This document shows, in pieces, positions 24,364 to 33,496 of a stretch of 64,000 nucleotides of DNA (positions within the stretch are counted from its first letter, which is position 1; each line of letters begins with the position of its first letter). The notes below the pieces were generated by a model that was not told the origin of the DNA, ran no database searches, and saw only the letters and a program-made list of their open reading frames with translations. Both the position numbers and the translations under genes were made by a program. Location: the NCBI GenBank assembly GCA_964525935.1, contig CAZGJZ010000004.1, positions 248,001-312,000 on the forward strand, in the 5' to 3' direction. This DNA is from UBA2377 sp964525935. GTDB taxonomy: Bacteria; Verrucomicrobiota; Verrucomicrobiia; Opitutales; Opitutaceae.

Positions 24364-26469
24364 ATGAAACTACTTCGTCTTATCCTCCTTCCCGGCCTGC
24401 TGGCGGCTAGCTTGGCCGCGCCGCTGTCCGCGGCACCGGCTGCGCTGGCCGACTTCCAAGCCTTGGCGGCAAAATCCAACCACTCGCTCGTGCTGCCGAC
24501 CTATCCGCTCACCCCGGATGAAATCAAGGCGCAGGCTGATACGGCGATCAAGACCGCCGATGCCGCGCTCACCCGTCTGGTGGCGCAGGATCCGGCGTCG
24601 TTGAACTTTGATAATACTTTCGGCGCCTATGATGCGATCACGGCAAAAGTGGCCGAAGCCTACCAGATCATCAGCACCGTGGCCGAATCCAGTCTCGAGG
24701 CGGCGATGCGCGACACGGGCAATGAAACCACGGTTAAACTCCAGGAGTGGAGCGTGGGTCTCGATTACCGCGCCGACCTCTACGGTGTGTTGAAAGCCTT
24801 TGCCGACACCAAGCCGGCGCTGGATCGCGAGCAGCAGCGCCTCGTCGATGAACTGATGCGCAACTACCGCCGCGCCGGATTGGCGTTACCGGCGGCCGAG
24901 CGCTCCGAAGTGGAGCGCTTGCGCAAGGACCTCGCGGCGCTGAACACGCAGTTTGCCGTCAATATCAACGAAGCGCGCGCGCCGCTCGATTTCACGGCCG
25001 AAGAACTGGCCGGCGTGCCACAAAGCTTCCTCGACAGTCCTGGCGTCAAGCAGCCCGACGGCCGTTATCGCGTGATGGCCAACGTTACCTGGCACGCGCA
25101 GGCCATCGGTGAAAGTGCCGACAACGCCGATGTGCGTCGCCGCGTGCTCACCGCCCGCTATCGCCTGGCCCGCGATACGAACACCCCGGTGCTCGCCAAG
25201 CTCGTGGTGCTGCGCGCCGATATCGCACATCGCCTCGGCTACGCCAACTGGGCCGATTACCAGACGGAGACGCGCATGGCCGGCTCGGGTGCAACCGCCC
25301 TGAAATTTGAAAACGATCTCGTGGCGGGCCTGCAGTCCAAATTCGACACCGAGATGGAGACGCTCCGCGCACTGAAAGCCGAGCACACGGGTAAAGCCGA
25401 TGCGACGCTCGAGCTGTCCGATATTTCCTATTATACCAACAAGCTGAAGAAGACGCGCTATGCGGTCGATGCCGAGGCGCTGCGGGTGTTTTTCCCTTAT
25501 CAGGCGACGCTCGATGGCATGTTCGCCATCTATCAGAAGATCTTCGGCCTGAAGTTCACCGCCATCGAGCCGCCCTACGTGTGGGCGCCGGGCGTGCAGC
25601 TCTACGTGGTGCAGGACTCCGCGACGGGCGTGCCGATGGGCGCCTTCTACCTCGACATGTTTCCGCGCGAGGGGAAGTTCAACCACTTCGCCTGCTTCCC
25701 GCAGAAGACAGGCGGCGTGATGGCCGATGGGCGCTACGAGCTCCCGGTGGCCGCGCTGCTTTGCAACTTCCCGGCGCCTTCGGCCGACAAGCCCTCGCTG
25801 CTCAAGCACTCCGATGTCGAGACGCTGTTCCACGAATTCGGCCACGTGATGCACGGCATGCTCAGCCGCTCGCGCTTCGTGGCGCAGACCGGGTTTGCCG
25901 TGCCGCAGGACTTCGTGGAGGCGCCGTCGCAGATGCTGGAGAGCTGGGTCTGGGACAAGGCCGTGCTCGATACCTTTGCCGCCGACTACCGCGATCCGTC
26001 GAAAAAGATTCCCGCGGCGACCATCGATGCCCTCGTGGCGGCGCGGCAGGCGACGGAAGGTTATTTCACACGCCGGCAGCTCACGATCGGTTCACTCGAT
26101 CTCGCGTTGCACACGCTCTCGGCGGATGCGGCGTGGCTCGCCGATGTGACGAAGATCGTCAACGACACGACGACGCGCGTCACGCTGGCGCCGCCGGCGG
26201 ATACGTTCTGGGCGGCGTTCATCGGTCATCTGGCCGGTTACGATGCCGGCTACTACGGCTACCTCTGGGCCAAGGTGATGGCGATCGACATGGCGAGCGC
26301 CTTCAAGGCCGCGCCGAACGGCTTTCTCGATGAGACGGTGGGCCGCCGCCTGCGCGACGAGGTTTACGGCGTCGGTCACACGCGCGACGTGGGTGAGTCG
26401 GTTGAGAAATTCCTCGGTCGTCCGCGTTCGCAAGCGCCGTTCCTCGAATACGTCGGCATCAAGAAATAA
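24364..26469 (+). CDS. M3 family zinc oligopeptidase, exported
   Basis: This 701-residue metallopeptidase degrades short peptides. The start at 24364 gives a signal peptide, MKLLRLILLPGLLAASLAAPLSAAPA; the frame upstream (39 codons) is polar and unlikely to be coding. The zinc site is FHEFGHVMHG, with H490, E491 and H494, and the third ligand is E519 in FVEAPSQMLES. EAEALRVFFPYQATLDGMF and YDAGYYGYLWAKVMAIDM are characteristic of the Dcp/thimet oligopeptidase group. Unlike cytosolic OpdA, this copy is predicted periplasmic, which fits peptide scavenging together with the POT transporter and Liv system elsewhere in the window. A strong terminator follows. Confidence 0.95.
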   Translation: MKLLRLILLPGLLAASLAAPLSAAPAALADFQALAAKSNHSLVLPTYPLTPDEIKAQADTAIKTADAALTRLVAQDPASLNFDNTFGAYDAITAKVAEAYQIISTVAESSLEAAMRDTGNETTVKLQEWSVGLDYRADLYGVLKAFADTKPALDREQQRLVDELMRNYRRAGLALPAAERSEVERLRKDLAALNTQFAVNINEARAPLDFTAEELAGVPQSFLDSPGVKQPDGRYRVMANVTWHAQAIGESADNADVRRRVLTARYRLARDTNTPVLAKLVVLRADIAHRLGYANWADYQTETRMAGSGATALKFENDLVAGLQSKFDTEMETLRALKAEHTGKADATLELSDISYYTNKLKKTRYAVDAEALRVFFPYQATLDGMFAIYQKIFGLKFTAIEPPYVWAPGVQLYVVQDSATGVPMGAFYLDMFPREGKFNHFACFPQKTGGVMADGRYELPVAALLCNFPAPSADKPSLLKHSDVETLFHEFGHVMHGMLSRSRFVAQTGFAVPQDFVEAPSQMLESWVWDKAVLDTFAADYRDPSKKIPAATIDALVAARQATEGYFTRRQLTIGSLDLALHTLSADAAWLADVTKIVNDTTTRVTLAPPADTFWAAFIGHLAGYDAGYYGYLWAKVMAIDMASAFKAAPNGFLDETVGRRLRDEVYGVGHTRDVGESVEKFLGRPRSQAPFLEYVGIKK

Positions 26470-26510
26470 CCTGAGGTATTTATCCGCCGGCGCAGGCGGG
26501 ATGGATTTTC

Positions 26511-26540
26511 AACGGAGCCCGGTCGCGGGCTCCGTTTTTT
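26511..26540 (+). terminator. intrinsic terminator after the M3 peptidase gene
   Basis: AACGGAGCCCG and CGGGCTCCGTT form an 11-base stem around a four-base loop, followed by TTTTTT. It starts 41 bases after the stop codon. Confidence 0.92.
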
Positions 26541-26659
26541 GTTTTCGCGAATAAGCGAAACGTAAAAAACGATTCGACAAGGCGGACAAAGCGCGCACAC
26601 GTTTCGCCGGCGCGAGAATTCCCCGTTCGTTTTTTGCGCTGCTTTTCCCAACCCCATCC

Positions 26660-27187
26660 ATGCCGCCGGAGCGATCAGAGCAAGCTCAGTGGTTTGCCGA
26701 GCACCTGCAGGTGCACGAAGCGATGCTGCGCGCCTGGCTGCACAGCCGGTTCCCGGCGCAGTGCGACATCGACAACATCGTGCAGGAGGCGCTGGTCCGC
26801 GTCTGGCAATTGCACGAGAAGGAAACCATCACTTCCCCGAAGGCGCTCTTGTTTGCGACGGCGCGCAACCTCGCGCTCGACTTCGTCCGCCGGCAGAAAA
26901 TCGCCAGCTTCGAGCCCATTACGGAAAACGGGGAGTCATCCGTCTTAAGGGATGTGACCGATGTCGCCGAGACCGTCAGCAAACAACAGGAATTCGCCCT
27001 CTTGAGGCAGGCCATCCAGGACCTGCCTGAGCGCTGCCGGCAGGTATTCACCCTGCGCACGGTTTACGGGCTTTCCCAGAAGATGATCGCCGAGCGGCTG
27101 GGCATTTCGGAAAACACGGTTGAAAAGCAAATGGGCAAGGGCATACGCCGCTGCACCGAATTTTTCGCCCGCCACGGTTTGCCCTGA
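26660..27187 (+). CDS. FecI-like ECF sigma factor
   Basis: This 175-residue sigma factor directs RNA polymerase to iron- or nutrient-uptake genes. Region 2 is seen in HSRFPAQCDIDNIVQEALVRVWQLH and ALLFATARNLALDFVRRQKI. Region 4 is seen in LPERCRQVFTLRTVYGLSQKMIAERLGISENTVEKQM, a very good match to the FecI/PvdS group. It is followed ten bases later by a FecR-type gene and then by a TonB receptor carrying the signalling (STN) domain, the classic cell-surface signalling order. The start at 26660 is the first ATG in the conserved frame. Confidence 0.93.
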   Translation: MPPERSEQAQWFAEHLQVHEAMLRAWLHSRFPAQCDIDNIVQEALVRVWQLHEKETITSPKALLFATARNLALDFVRRQKIASFEPITENGESSVLRDVTDVAETVSKQQEFALLRQAIQDLPERCRQVFTLRTVYGLSQKMIAERLGISENTVEKQMGKGIRRCTEFFARHGLP

Positions 27188-27197
27188 ACTTTTTCGC

Positions 27198-28226
27198 ATG
27201 TCCCAGCCTCCACCCAAATCCACGACCAGCATTGATGGCGCCGCCGCGCGGTGGCTGGCCCGGCGTGATCGTGAACTCACGCCACGGGAGCAGGACGAAT
27301 ACCTGCAATGGCTGTGCGAGGATCCGCGGCATGCCGCGGCGCTCGCCCGGCAGGAAGCGACGTTGGAGCGCATGCAGCGGCTGGGCGAATGGCAGCCGAT
27401 GCTCCGCGATGAACCGAATCCCGATTTATTTGCCCCGCCACGCCGCCGGCGGCGCTGGGCGCTCTGGTCGGCGACGGCGGGAGTGCTGGCCGCGGCGGCG
27501 GCGCTGATGGTGGTGCTACGACCGGTGGTCGAGACCCCGGTGCCCGTGTTGCCGAGGGCGGAAAAATCCTACCTGCGGGTCAATGAACGCCAGGCGTTGT
27601 CCGACGGCTCGGTGGTCGAGCTGAAGGATGGCAGCCGGGTCGCCGTCGACTATTCGCCGTCTGTGCGGCGGGTGCGGCTGACCGGGGGCGAAGCCTATTT
27701 CACGGTGGCGAAGGATGCCGCCCGGCCTTTCATCGTCGAGGCGGCGGGCACGAAGGTGCAGGCGGTGGGCACGGTCTTCAATGTCCGGCTCGATGTCTCG
27801 GCGGTGGAAGTGCTCGTCACCGAGGGTAAAGTGAAACTTGCTACAGGCGAGATGGATGCGGCCCAGCCTGTGCCCTTGTTGACCGCTGGTGAACGCGCGA
27901 TCCTTTCCCGGGAGGCCGCGAGCGCGGCGCCACAAATCGCGCACCTGACGCAGGCGCAGATCAACGAGGCGCTTTCCTGGCAAATTCCCCGCCTGCAATT
28001 CAAGGAGACGCCGCTGGCGGAAGCGGTAAGCGATTTCAACCGTCACGCGAGCGGTGAGGGCGCAGGCAAGCTGGTGCTCGGACAAACCGCGCTCGGCACC
28101 GTGCGGATCGGCGGCACCTTCCGCGTGGATAACCTGGCCGGGTTTGTGCACATGTTGGAAGTCACCATGGATATCCGCGGGGAACGCCTGGCCAACGGCG
28201 ATATCCTGTTGCTCGCCGCACACTAA
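27198..28226 (+). CDS. FecR-type transmembrane anti-sigma/regulatory protein
   Basis: This 342-residue inner-membrane protein relays a signal from the STN domain of the TonB receptor to the sigma factor. The cytoplasmic N-terminal domain AARWLARRDRELTPREQDEYL is typical of FecR (DUF4880). One membrane span follows (ALWSATAGVLAAAAALMVVL, about residues 91-110). The periplasmic FecR domain starts at LRVNERQALSDGSVVELKDGS and includes VRLTGGEAYFTVAKDAARPF. The C-terminal 80 residues (SWQIPRLQFKETPLAEAVSDF onward) resemble the small STN-like domain found in many FecR proteins. The start at 27198 follows the sigma gene by ten bases; the open frame upstream overlaps the sigma gene and is ignored. 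Confidence 0.93.
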   Translation: MSQPPPKSTTSIDGAAARWLARRDRELTPREQDEYLQWLCEDPRHAAALARQEATLERMQRLGEWQPMLRDEPNPDLFAPPRRRRRWALWSATAGVLAAAAALMVVLRPVVETPVPVLPRAEKSYLRVNERQALSDGSVVELKDGSRVAVDYSPSVRRVRLTGGEAYFTVAKDAARPFIVEAAGTKVQAVGTVFNVRLDVSAVEVLVTEGKVKLATGEMDAAQPVPLLTAGERAILSREAASAAPQIAHLTQAQINEALSWQIPRLQFKETPLAEAVSDFNRHASGEGAGKLVLGQTALGTVRIGGTFRVDNLAGFVHMLEVTMDIRGERLANGDILLLAAH

Positions 28227-28251
28227 ATCCGTGCAGAAAGCGGCGCCGGTG

Positions 28252-28306
28252 TTACGGAGAACGGCGGGCCGTTCGTCCTTGTGGGAGCTGGCCGGCTTAG
28301 GCCGGC
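28252..28306 (+). promoter_or_regulatory. candidate ECF promoter and hairpin leader of receptor 1
   Basis: TTACGGA (28252-28258) and CCGTTCGTC (28269-28277) are separated by ten bases. Exactly the same two blocks at the same spacing occur before the next receptor gene. CGTC is a common -10 core of ECF-type promoters. Just downstream, GCCGGC-TTAG-GCCGGC (28291-28306) forms a hairpin ending six bases before the ATG, where it could mask ribosome access. A REP-like extragenic repeat is the alternative reading of the GTGGGAGCTGGCC stretch. Confidence 0.5.
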
Positions 28307-28311
28307 GACCT

Positions 28312-30912
28312 ATGAATCCAACCTTATCACCCCCTAGGCATTACTTTGGTCTCTGGTGGCGCGTGCTGGTGTGCAGCGCCCTGTTGCTCACCGCGGTCCG
28401 GGCCGCGGAGGAAACAAAACGCAACTACGATCTCCCGGCGGATGAAGCGGCCACGGTGTTTCGCGAGTTCTCCGCGATTTCCGGCAAGGACATCCTCTTT
28501 GCCGCCGATGTGGTGCGCGGCGTGCGCACCAAGGCCGTGCGCGGAGAATACAGTCCGATGGAGGTGCTCACCCGGATGCTGGCCGGCACGGGGCTGCGTG
28601 CGCAACAGGATGAACAGACCGGGGCGATCTCGGTGCGGCGCGAACTTCCGCCGGCCCCAGTCAAGGAGCCCAAGGCCGTGCGCCCGGAAGCCCGGCCCAT
28701 CCCCAAGGTGGTGAAGGACGATCCCGTCGTCCTTTCGTCCTTTGAGGTGATGGAAAACCGGGCGCGCGGCTACCAGGCGACCAACACGGCGAGTGCGACG
28801 CGATTGAACACCCCCATCGTCGAATTACCCAAGAGCATCCAGGTGATCACGCGCGACATGATCGACGACCTGAAAACCACGGAGATCAACGACACGCTTT
28901 ACTACACTTCGGGGGTGCAGTTCACGAGTCAGTATTCCGGCCGCGTGGCCGTGCGGGGCTTCGAAAACGCCGCGGTGAAACGCAACGGCCTCGGCAACTA
29001 CGGCAGCGATGAAAGTATCACGGATACTGCGACCATCGAGCGCATCGAGATCGTCAAAGGCCCGTCCTCGCTGCTTTACGGCAGCTCGAGCCCGGGCGGC
29101 GTGGTGAACTATGAGACGAAGAAGCCACTTTCCTACCGGCAGGATAGCGTGCGGGTGAACGCCGGTTCATGGGACAAATACCGCGTGGAGCTTGATTCCG
29201 GCGGCCCGCTCATCGGCGATGGCCAGCGGGTCAATTATCGCCTGGTGGCGGCCTACGAGAAAGCCGGGAGCTTTGGAGCCAACGACACCTCCGAGCGCGG
29301 CCTGATCGCGGGCACGGTGCGCTGGCATTTGTCCCCCAATACCTACCTGCTGGCGGGGGTGGATTACAACCGCAGCGACCGTTCGAACATCCGTCCCGGT
29401 GTGGTTTATCCGATCAGCCTGTCGACCTTTCATCCGGACGGCACGCGCACTTACAACGACGTCGGATTCATCATCACGAAGGAAGCGCGCCAGTGGACCA
29501 GTGTCTTTGCCTCCCCGCGCAACCGCCACAATTCCGAGGTTTGGCGCTACGACCTGGATTTTTCCCACAAGTTTACGGACGACCTGAACGTGTTCGTGCA
29601 TTACAACTTCATCGACAATCACCTCCTCGGCGAGGCCTACGGCATTTCCGGCAACGACGGCTACGCCCACGGACTGGCGCCGACGGTGTCCAATTATCCG
29701 GCTCCGGGCGAGTTGCTGCTCGCGACCGCTTTTCGCAATCCCCGGCGCAAGTCGCACAACGGGACGGTTACGCTCAACTACAATTTTAAGCGCGACTGGT
29801 TCGAATCGCAGGTCATCGCCGGCTGGGAGTTCTACACCTTTGCGCTGAATCAGGGTGACTATCAATTGAAGCCGGAGTTCTGGCCCTTGGTGAACTATCG
29901 CACGGGTGCGGGCTACGAGGCATTGAATTTCGCCAACACCTATGCGGGCGTGATGCAGGGCGTCGCCAATGGTCAGTGGAACATCCTGAGCCGCTACCAT
30001 CGCACGCAACGCTACGACGCGCCCTACGTGCTCCTGCATAACTATTTTTTGGACCGGCGCCTGCGCGTCGTCGCGGGGTTTCGCCGCGATGCGATCAAGA
30101 TCAAGCAGGCCTTCCGTCTCGGCGCCGGCACCACGGCGGATCCGTTTGCCCTGGCACCGCCGACCTACACCGATGCCGATACCTCGGCGACGACGCCCAT
30201 GCTGGGCGTTTCCTATTCACCGCTGGCCAGGCAGCGGGGGTTTGCGGTTTATGCGAACTACAGCGAATCGCTGGTCGCCAATGAGATCGTGAATCCCGAC
30301 GGCTCGACCTTGCCGCCGGAAAACGGCGAAGGCTTCGAAGCGGGCATGAAATTCGACTTGGACAATCGTTTATCCGGGACGCTGAGCTGGTTCACCATCG
30401 AAAAGACGAACCTCGCGCGACTCATTCCGAATACCTTGCCGCAGCAATGGGAAGCCTCAGGACTGCAGCGCTCGCGGGGCGTGGACATGGATGTGTTCTA
30501 CGCCGCCACGCCCGAATGGCAGATCATGGCCAACGCGACCTTCCTCGACGCCTTCTACGTGAATGACAGCGACGCCTCGCTCATCGGCACGCGAATTGGC
30601 GCCGTGCCCCGGTGGGCCTGGGCGGTCTGGAATAAATACACCTTTTCGAGCGGACCGCTCAAAGGCTTCAATTTCGGCGGCGGGGTGATCGCGCGCGGCT
30701 CGATTTTCGTCTACGGTGAAAATTATCCGAAGATGACGGCCCCGGCATATCAGCGGCTCGATTTGTTGATCGGATATACCGCCCGGCTGGGCGCGCAGGA
30801 ATGGGACTTCAGTGTGAAGTTCAATAACGTCACCGATGAACTCTACCTCGATGGCGCGCGGGGGTTTGGTGAACCGCGGAGCGTGCAGACTTCAGTGACG
30901 CTGCATTTTTAG
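28312..30912 (+). CDS. TonB-dependent siderophore-type receptor with STN signalling domain
   Basis: This 866-residue outer-membrane transporter has a signal peptide (to about residue 31, LLLTAVRAAEE). The STN domain follows, about residues 39-100 (YDLPADEAATVFREFSAIS, then EVLTRMLAGTGLRA), and contacts FecR. A linker leads to VVLSSFEVMENRARGYQATNT, the TonB-box-like stretch common in Opitutaceae receptors. The plug domain has VELPKSIQVITRDMIDDL and IEIVKGPSSLLYGSSSPGG, typical of siderophore receptors. A 22-strand barrel fills the rest and ends with aromatic HF. I start at 28312, before the signal peptide. Iron-siderophore uptake is the best guess; the ligand is not determined. Confidence 0.93.
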   Translation: MNPTLSPPRHYFGLWWRVLVCSALLLTAVRAAEETKRNYDLPADEAATVFREFSAISGKDILFAADVVRGVRTKAVRGEYSPMEVLTRMLAGTGLRAQQDEQTGAISVRRELPPAPVKEPKAVRPEARPIPKVVKDDPVVLSSFEVMENRARGYQATNTASATRLNTPIVELPKSIQVITRDMIDDLKTTEINDTLYYTSGVQFTSQYSGRVAVRGFENAAVKRNGLGNYGSDESITDTATIERIEIVKGPSSLLYGSSSPGGVVNYETKKPLSYRQDSVRVNAGSWDKYRVELDSGGPLIGDGQRVNYRLVAAYEKAGSFGANDTSERGLIAGTVRWHLSPNTYLLAGVDYNRSDRSNIRPGVVYPISLSTFHPDGTRTYNDVGFIITKEARQWTSVFASPRNRHNSEVWRYDLDFSHKFTDDLNVFVHYNFIDNHLLGEAYGISGNDGYAHGLAPTVSNYPAPGELLLATAFRNPRRKSHNGTVTLNYNFKRDWFESQVIAGWEFYTFALNQGDYQLKPEFWPLVNYRTGAGYEALNFANTYAGVMQGVANGQWNILSRYHRTQRYDAPYVLLHNYFLDRRLRVVAGFRRDAIKIKQAFRLGAGTTADPFALAPPTYTDADTSATTPMLGVSYSPLARQRGFAVYANYSESLVANEIVNPDGSTLPPENGEGFEAGMKFDLDNRLSGTLSWFTIEKTNLARLIPNTLPQQWEASGLQRSRGVDMDVFYAATPEWQIMANATFLDAFYVNDSDASLIGTRIGAVPRWAWAVWNKYTFSSGPLKGFNFGGGVIARGSIFVYGENYPKMTAPAYQRLDLLIGYTARLGAQEWDFSVKFNNVTDELYLDGARGFGEPRSVQTSVTLHF

Positions 30913-30985
30913 GGCGATGAGCGGGGCGGGTGAATCGCTGGCATTTTCGTCCGCGTCTGCGCGGAAATAAAAATGGCGGCGGGGA

Positions 30986-31036
30986 TTACGGAAAGAATCC
31001 AACCGTTCGTCTTGTGAGTGGCCGGTGTCTGCCGGC
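30986..31036 (+). promoter_or_regulatory. candidate ECF promoter and hairpin leader of receptor 2
   Basis: TTACGGA (30986-30992) and CCGTTCGTC (31003-31011) repeat the blocks before receptor 1 with the same ten-base spacing. A short hairpin GCCGG-CCGGC (31021-31036) again lies directly before the start codon. The spacer sequences differ, so the blocks look selected and are not simply copied. Confidence 0.5.
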
Positions 31037-31041
31037 TGCTT

Positions 31042-33363
31042 ATGACCCCACACAAAAACCCTACTGTCGGAAATTGGCTTGATGCCAGGTTGCGCGCGCT
31101 GGCTTGCAGTGCGCTGTTGGTTGGCGCGGCACATGCCGCTGAAGTCCCGAAATCCAATGCCACGGCCCCTGAGACCAAGGCGGATGAGACCCCGGTCGTG
31201 CTCTCATCCTTTGAAGTGGCTGAGTCCCGGGCGCGCGGTTACCAAGCGACAAACACCTCGAGCGCGACGCGACTGAATACTCCCATCGTCGAGTTGCCCA
31301 AGAGTATCCAGATCATGACGCGGGATTTGATTGATGACCTCAAAGTGACGGAACTCAACGAGGCGCTTTATCTTTCCGCCGCCGTGTCATTTACGAGCCA
31401 GTATTCCGGCCGCCTGGCGGTGCGCGGCTTTGAAAACGCTGCGGCCAAGCGCAACGGCCTCGGCAACTACGGCAGTGACGAAAGTATCTCCGATACCGCG
31501 ACGATTGAGCGCATCGAGATCGTGAAAGGCCCGTCCTCGCTGCTTTACGGCAGCTCGAGCCCGGGCGGCGTGGTGAACTATGAGACGAAGAAGCCGCTTT
31601 CCTACCGCCAGGACAGCATCCGTCTGGTGGCCGGTTCGTTTGGCAAGCATCGCGCTGAAATCGACTCTGGCGGGCCGCTCGTCGGCAGCGGCAACGGCGT
31701 GAACTACCGTTTAGTGGCGGCCTACGACGAGGACGACAGTTTCGGCAAATACAACGGCGGCAGCCGGCGCGTGGTGGCGGGCAGCGTGCGCTGGCACATT
31801 TCACCCAACACCTACCTGATGGCGGGAGCGGAGTTCAATGAGGGCGAGCGCACCAACATCCGCGTTTCCAATTACCCGATCAGCCGTTCCAAGCTGGATG
31901 CAGGCGGAAACCTGATTTCCCTCCACGATCACTTCGAGCTAACCAAAGAAGGGCGGGACAACTGGGTGGGGGCATTTTCGGGCCCTTACAACCGGCACGA
32001 TTCCAAGGTGAAACGCTACGATTTGGATTTCTCCCACAAATTCAGCGATCAGCTCAATCTCTTCGCGCATTACAGTTACATCGATAACAAGCTCGAGGAA
32101 GCCTACTCCATCTCGACGGCCGAGGCTTGGATTCAGGGCGGCTCGGTCACGCCCAAGCGCAACGAGATGTTGATGCAGTCGGTTTTCCGCAACCCGCATC
32201 GCTACTCCCAGAACGGCACCTTGACCTTGAACTACAACCTCGAGCGCGAGGCGTTTCAGTCGCAGGTCATCGCGGGTTGGGAATACTACACGTTCGACCT
32301 GAAGCAGGGCGACAATGCGCAAAATTCGCCTTACTGGAACTTGGTGAACTTCGTCACGGGGGAAGGCTATTCACATCCTTGGGCGAATACGCTGCAAGGC
32401 GTGCTCCAAGGCGTGGGCACCGGCGAGTGGTCAATCCAGAGCCGCTACAACCGCACCCAGTCCTACAACGCACCCTATGTGCTCCTGCATAATTACTTCC
32501 TCGATCGCCGGCTGCGCGTGATTGCAGGCGTCCGCAAGGACGACGTCGAAATCCGGCAGACGTTCTACAACAAGGACAACACCTCGAGCGACCCGTATAA
32601 GCTGACGGCACCTTCCTATTCCAACAGCGAGGCTTCGGCGACCACGCCGATGATCGGTGTTTCGTTCTCACCCGTGAAGAGCCAGCCGGGATTCGCCGTC
32701 TTTGCCAGTTACAGCGAATCACTCGTGGCCAATGAAATCGTGAATCCCGACGGCACCAATCTGCCGCCGGAAAGAGGTGAAGGCCTCGAAGTGGGCACCA
32801 AGCTCGATTTGAACAAGAAGCTGTCGCTGACGTTGAGCTGGTTCACCGTGGACCGGACCAATCTGGCCCGCGGCATCCCCAATACGATTCCCCAACAATG
32901 GGAGGCCTCGGGTTTGCAGCGTTCGAAGGGCGTCGATATGGATTTGTTCTACGCCGTTACGCCGGACTGGCAGGTGCTGGTCAGTGCGGCGGCCATCAAT
33001 GCCCGCTACGTCAACGACGGCGATGCCAGCTTGATCGGCACCCGGGTCGGAAATATCCCGCGGTGGAGCTGGTCGGTTTGGAATAAATACACCTTTTCCT
33101 CCGACGCCTTGAAAGGTTTCAGCATTGGCGGCGGTCTGGTTTCACGTGCGACGACCGAGGTGTATGGGGCTAACTATCCGGGCATGATCGCTCCGGAGTT
33201 TGTGCGCCTCGACCTGCTGTTGGGTTATGCGACCAAATTCAATGGCCGGGACACGGAGTTCAGCCTGAAGGTGAACAACCTTGCGGACAAAGTTTATATG
33301 GACGGCGCGCGGGGCTACGGTGAACCCCGCAGCCTGCAGGCGTCGGTGACTTTGAAATTCTGA
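31042..33363 (+). CDS. TonB-dependent siderophore-type receptor, no STN domain
   Basis: This 773-residue outer-membrane receptor is a close paralogue of the preceding one. The signal peptide ends near LLVGAAHAAE. After a short linker, VVLSSFEVAESRARGYQATNT, VELPKSIQIMTRDLIDDLK and IEIVKGPSSLLYGSSSPGG align residue for residue with receptor 1, and the barrel follows the same order. The STN domain is absent, so this receptor cannot itself signal through FecR but could be induced by receptor 1. I chose the ATG at 31042; one at 31018 would lie inside the conserved leader. A 71-base stretch (31525-31595) is identical to 29056-29126. Confidence 0.93.
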   Translation: MTPHKNPTVGNWLDARLRALACSALLVGAAHAAEVPKSNATAPETKADETPVVLSSFEVAESRARGYQATNTSSATRLNTPIVELPKSIQIMTRDLIDDLKVTELNEALYLSAAVSFTSQYSGRLAVRGFENAAAKRNGLGNYGSDESISDTATIERIEIVKGPSSLLYGSSSPGGVVNYETKKPLSYRQDSIRLVAGSFGKHRAEIDSGGPLVGSGNGVNYRLVAAYDEDDSFGKYNGGSRRVVAGSVRWHISPNTYLMAGAEFNEGERTNIRVSNYPISRSKLDAGGNLISLHDHFELTKEGRDNWVGAFSGPYNRHDSKVKRYDLDFSHKFSDQLNLFAHYSYIDNKLEEAYSISTAEAWIQGGSVTPKRNEMLMQSVFRNPHRYSQNGTLTLNYNLEREAFQSQVIAGWEYYTFDLKQGDNAQNSPYWNLVNFVTGEGYSHPWANTLQGVLQGVGTGEWSIQSRYNRTQSYNAPYVLLHNYFLDRRLRVIAGVRKDDVEIRQTFYNKDNTSSDPYKLTAPSYSNSEASATTPMIGVSFSPVKSQPGFAVFASYSESLVANEIVNPDGTNLPPERGEGLEVGTKLDLNKKLSLTLSWFTVDRTNLARGIPNTIPQQWEASGLQRSKGVDMDLFYAVTPDWQVLVSAAAINARYVNDGDASLIGTRVGNIPRWSWSVWNKYTFSSDALKGFSIGGGLVSRATTEVYGANYPGMIAPEFVRLDLLLGYATKFNGRDTEFSLKVNNLADKVYMDGARGYGEPRSLQASVTLKF

Positions 33364-33384
33364 GTTAGCTGGTTTGGGTTATTC

Positions 33385-33425
33385 ATAAAGCCGCTGTCCG
33401 CTTAATGGCGGCAGCGGCTTTATTG
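33385..33425 (+). terminator. hairpin terminator after the receptor pair
   Basis: ATAAAGCCGCTG and CAGCGGCTTTAT form a 12-base stem around a 15-base loop, 22 bases after the receptor stop. The downstream T-tract is short (TTTATT), so termination may be partial. Confidence 0.65.
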
Positions 33426-33458
33426 CCGCCATTGGCTGGAGAAATACGCTGGAAAGCT

Positions 33459-33487
33459 TGTAAGGATTGGCCGGCTGCGGCGACTAA
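33459..33487 (+). promoter_or_regulatory. candidate ECF promoter of the sigma-factor gene
   Basis: TGTAAG (33459-33464) and CGACTAA (33481-33487) are spaced by 16 bases, the usual ECF arrangement. The start codon is at 33497, so transcription would begin within a few bases of the ATG, giving a very short leader. This suggests that the downstream sigma factor controls its own gene. Confidence 0.5.
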
Positions 33488-33496
33488 TCTGGGTGG

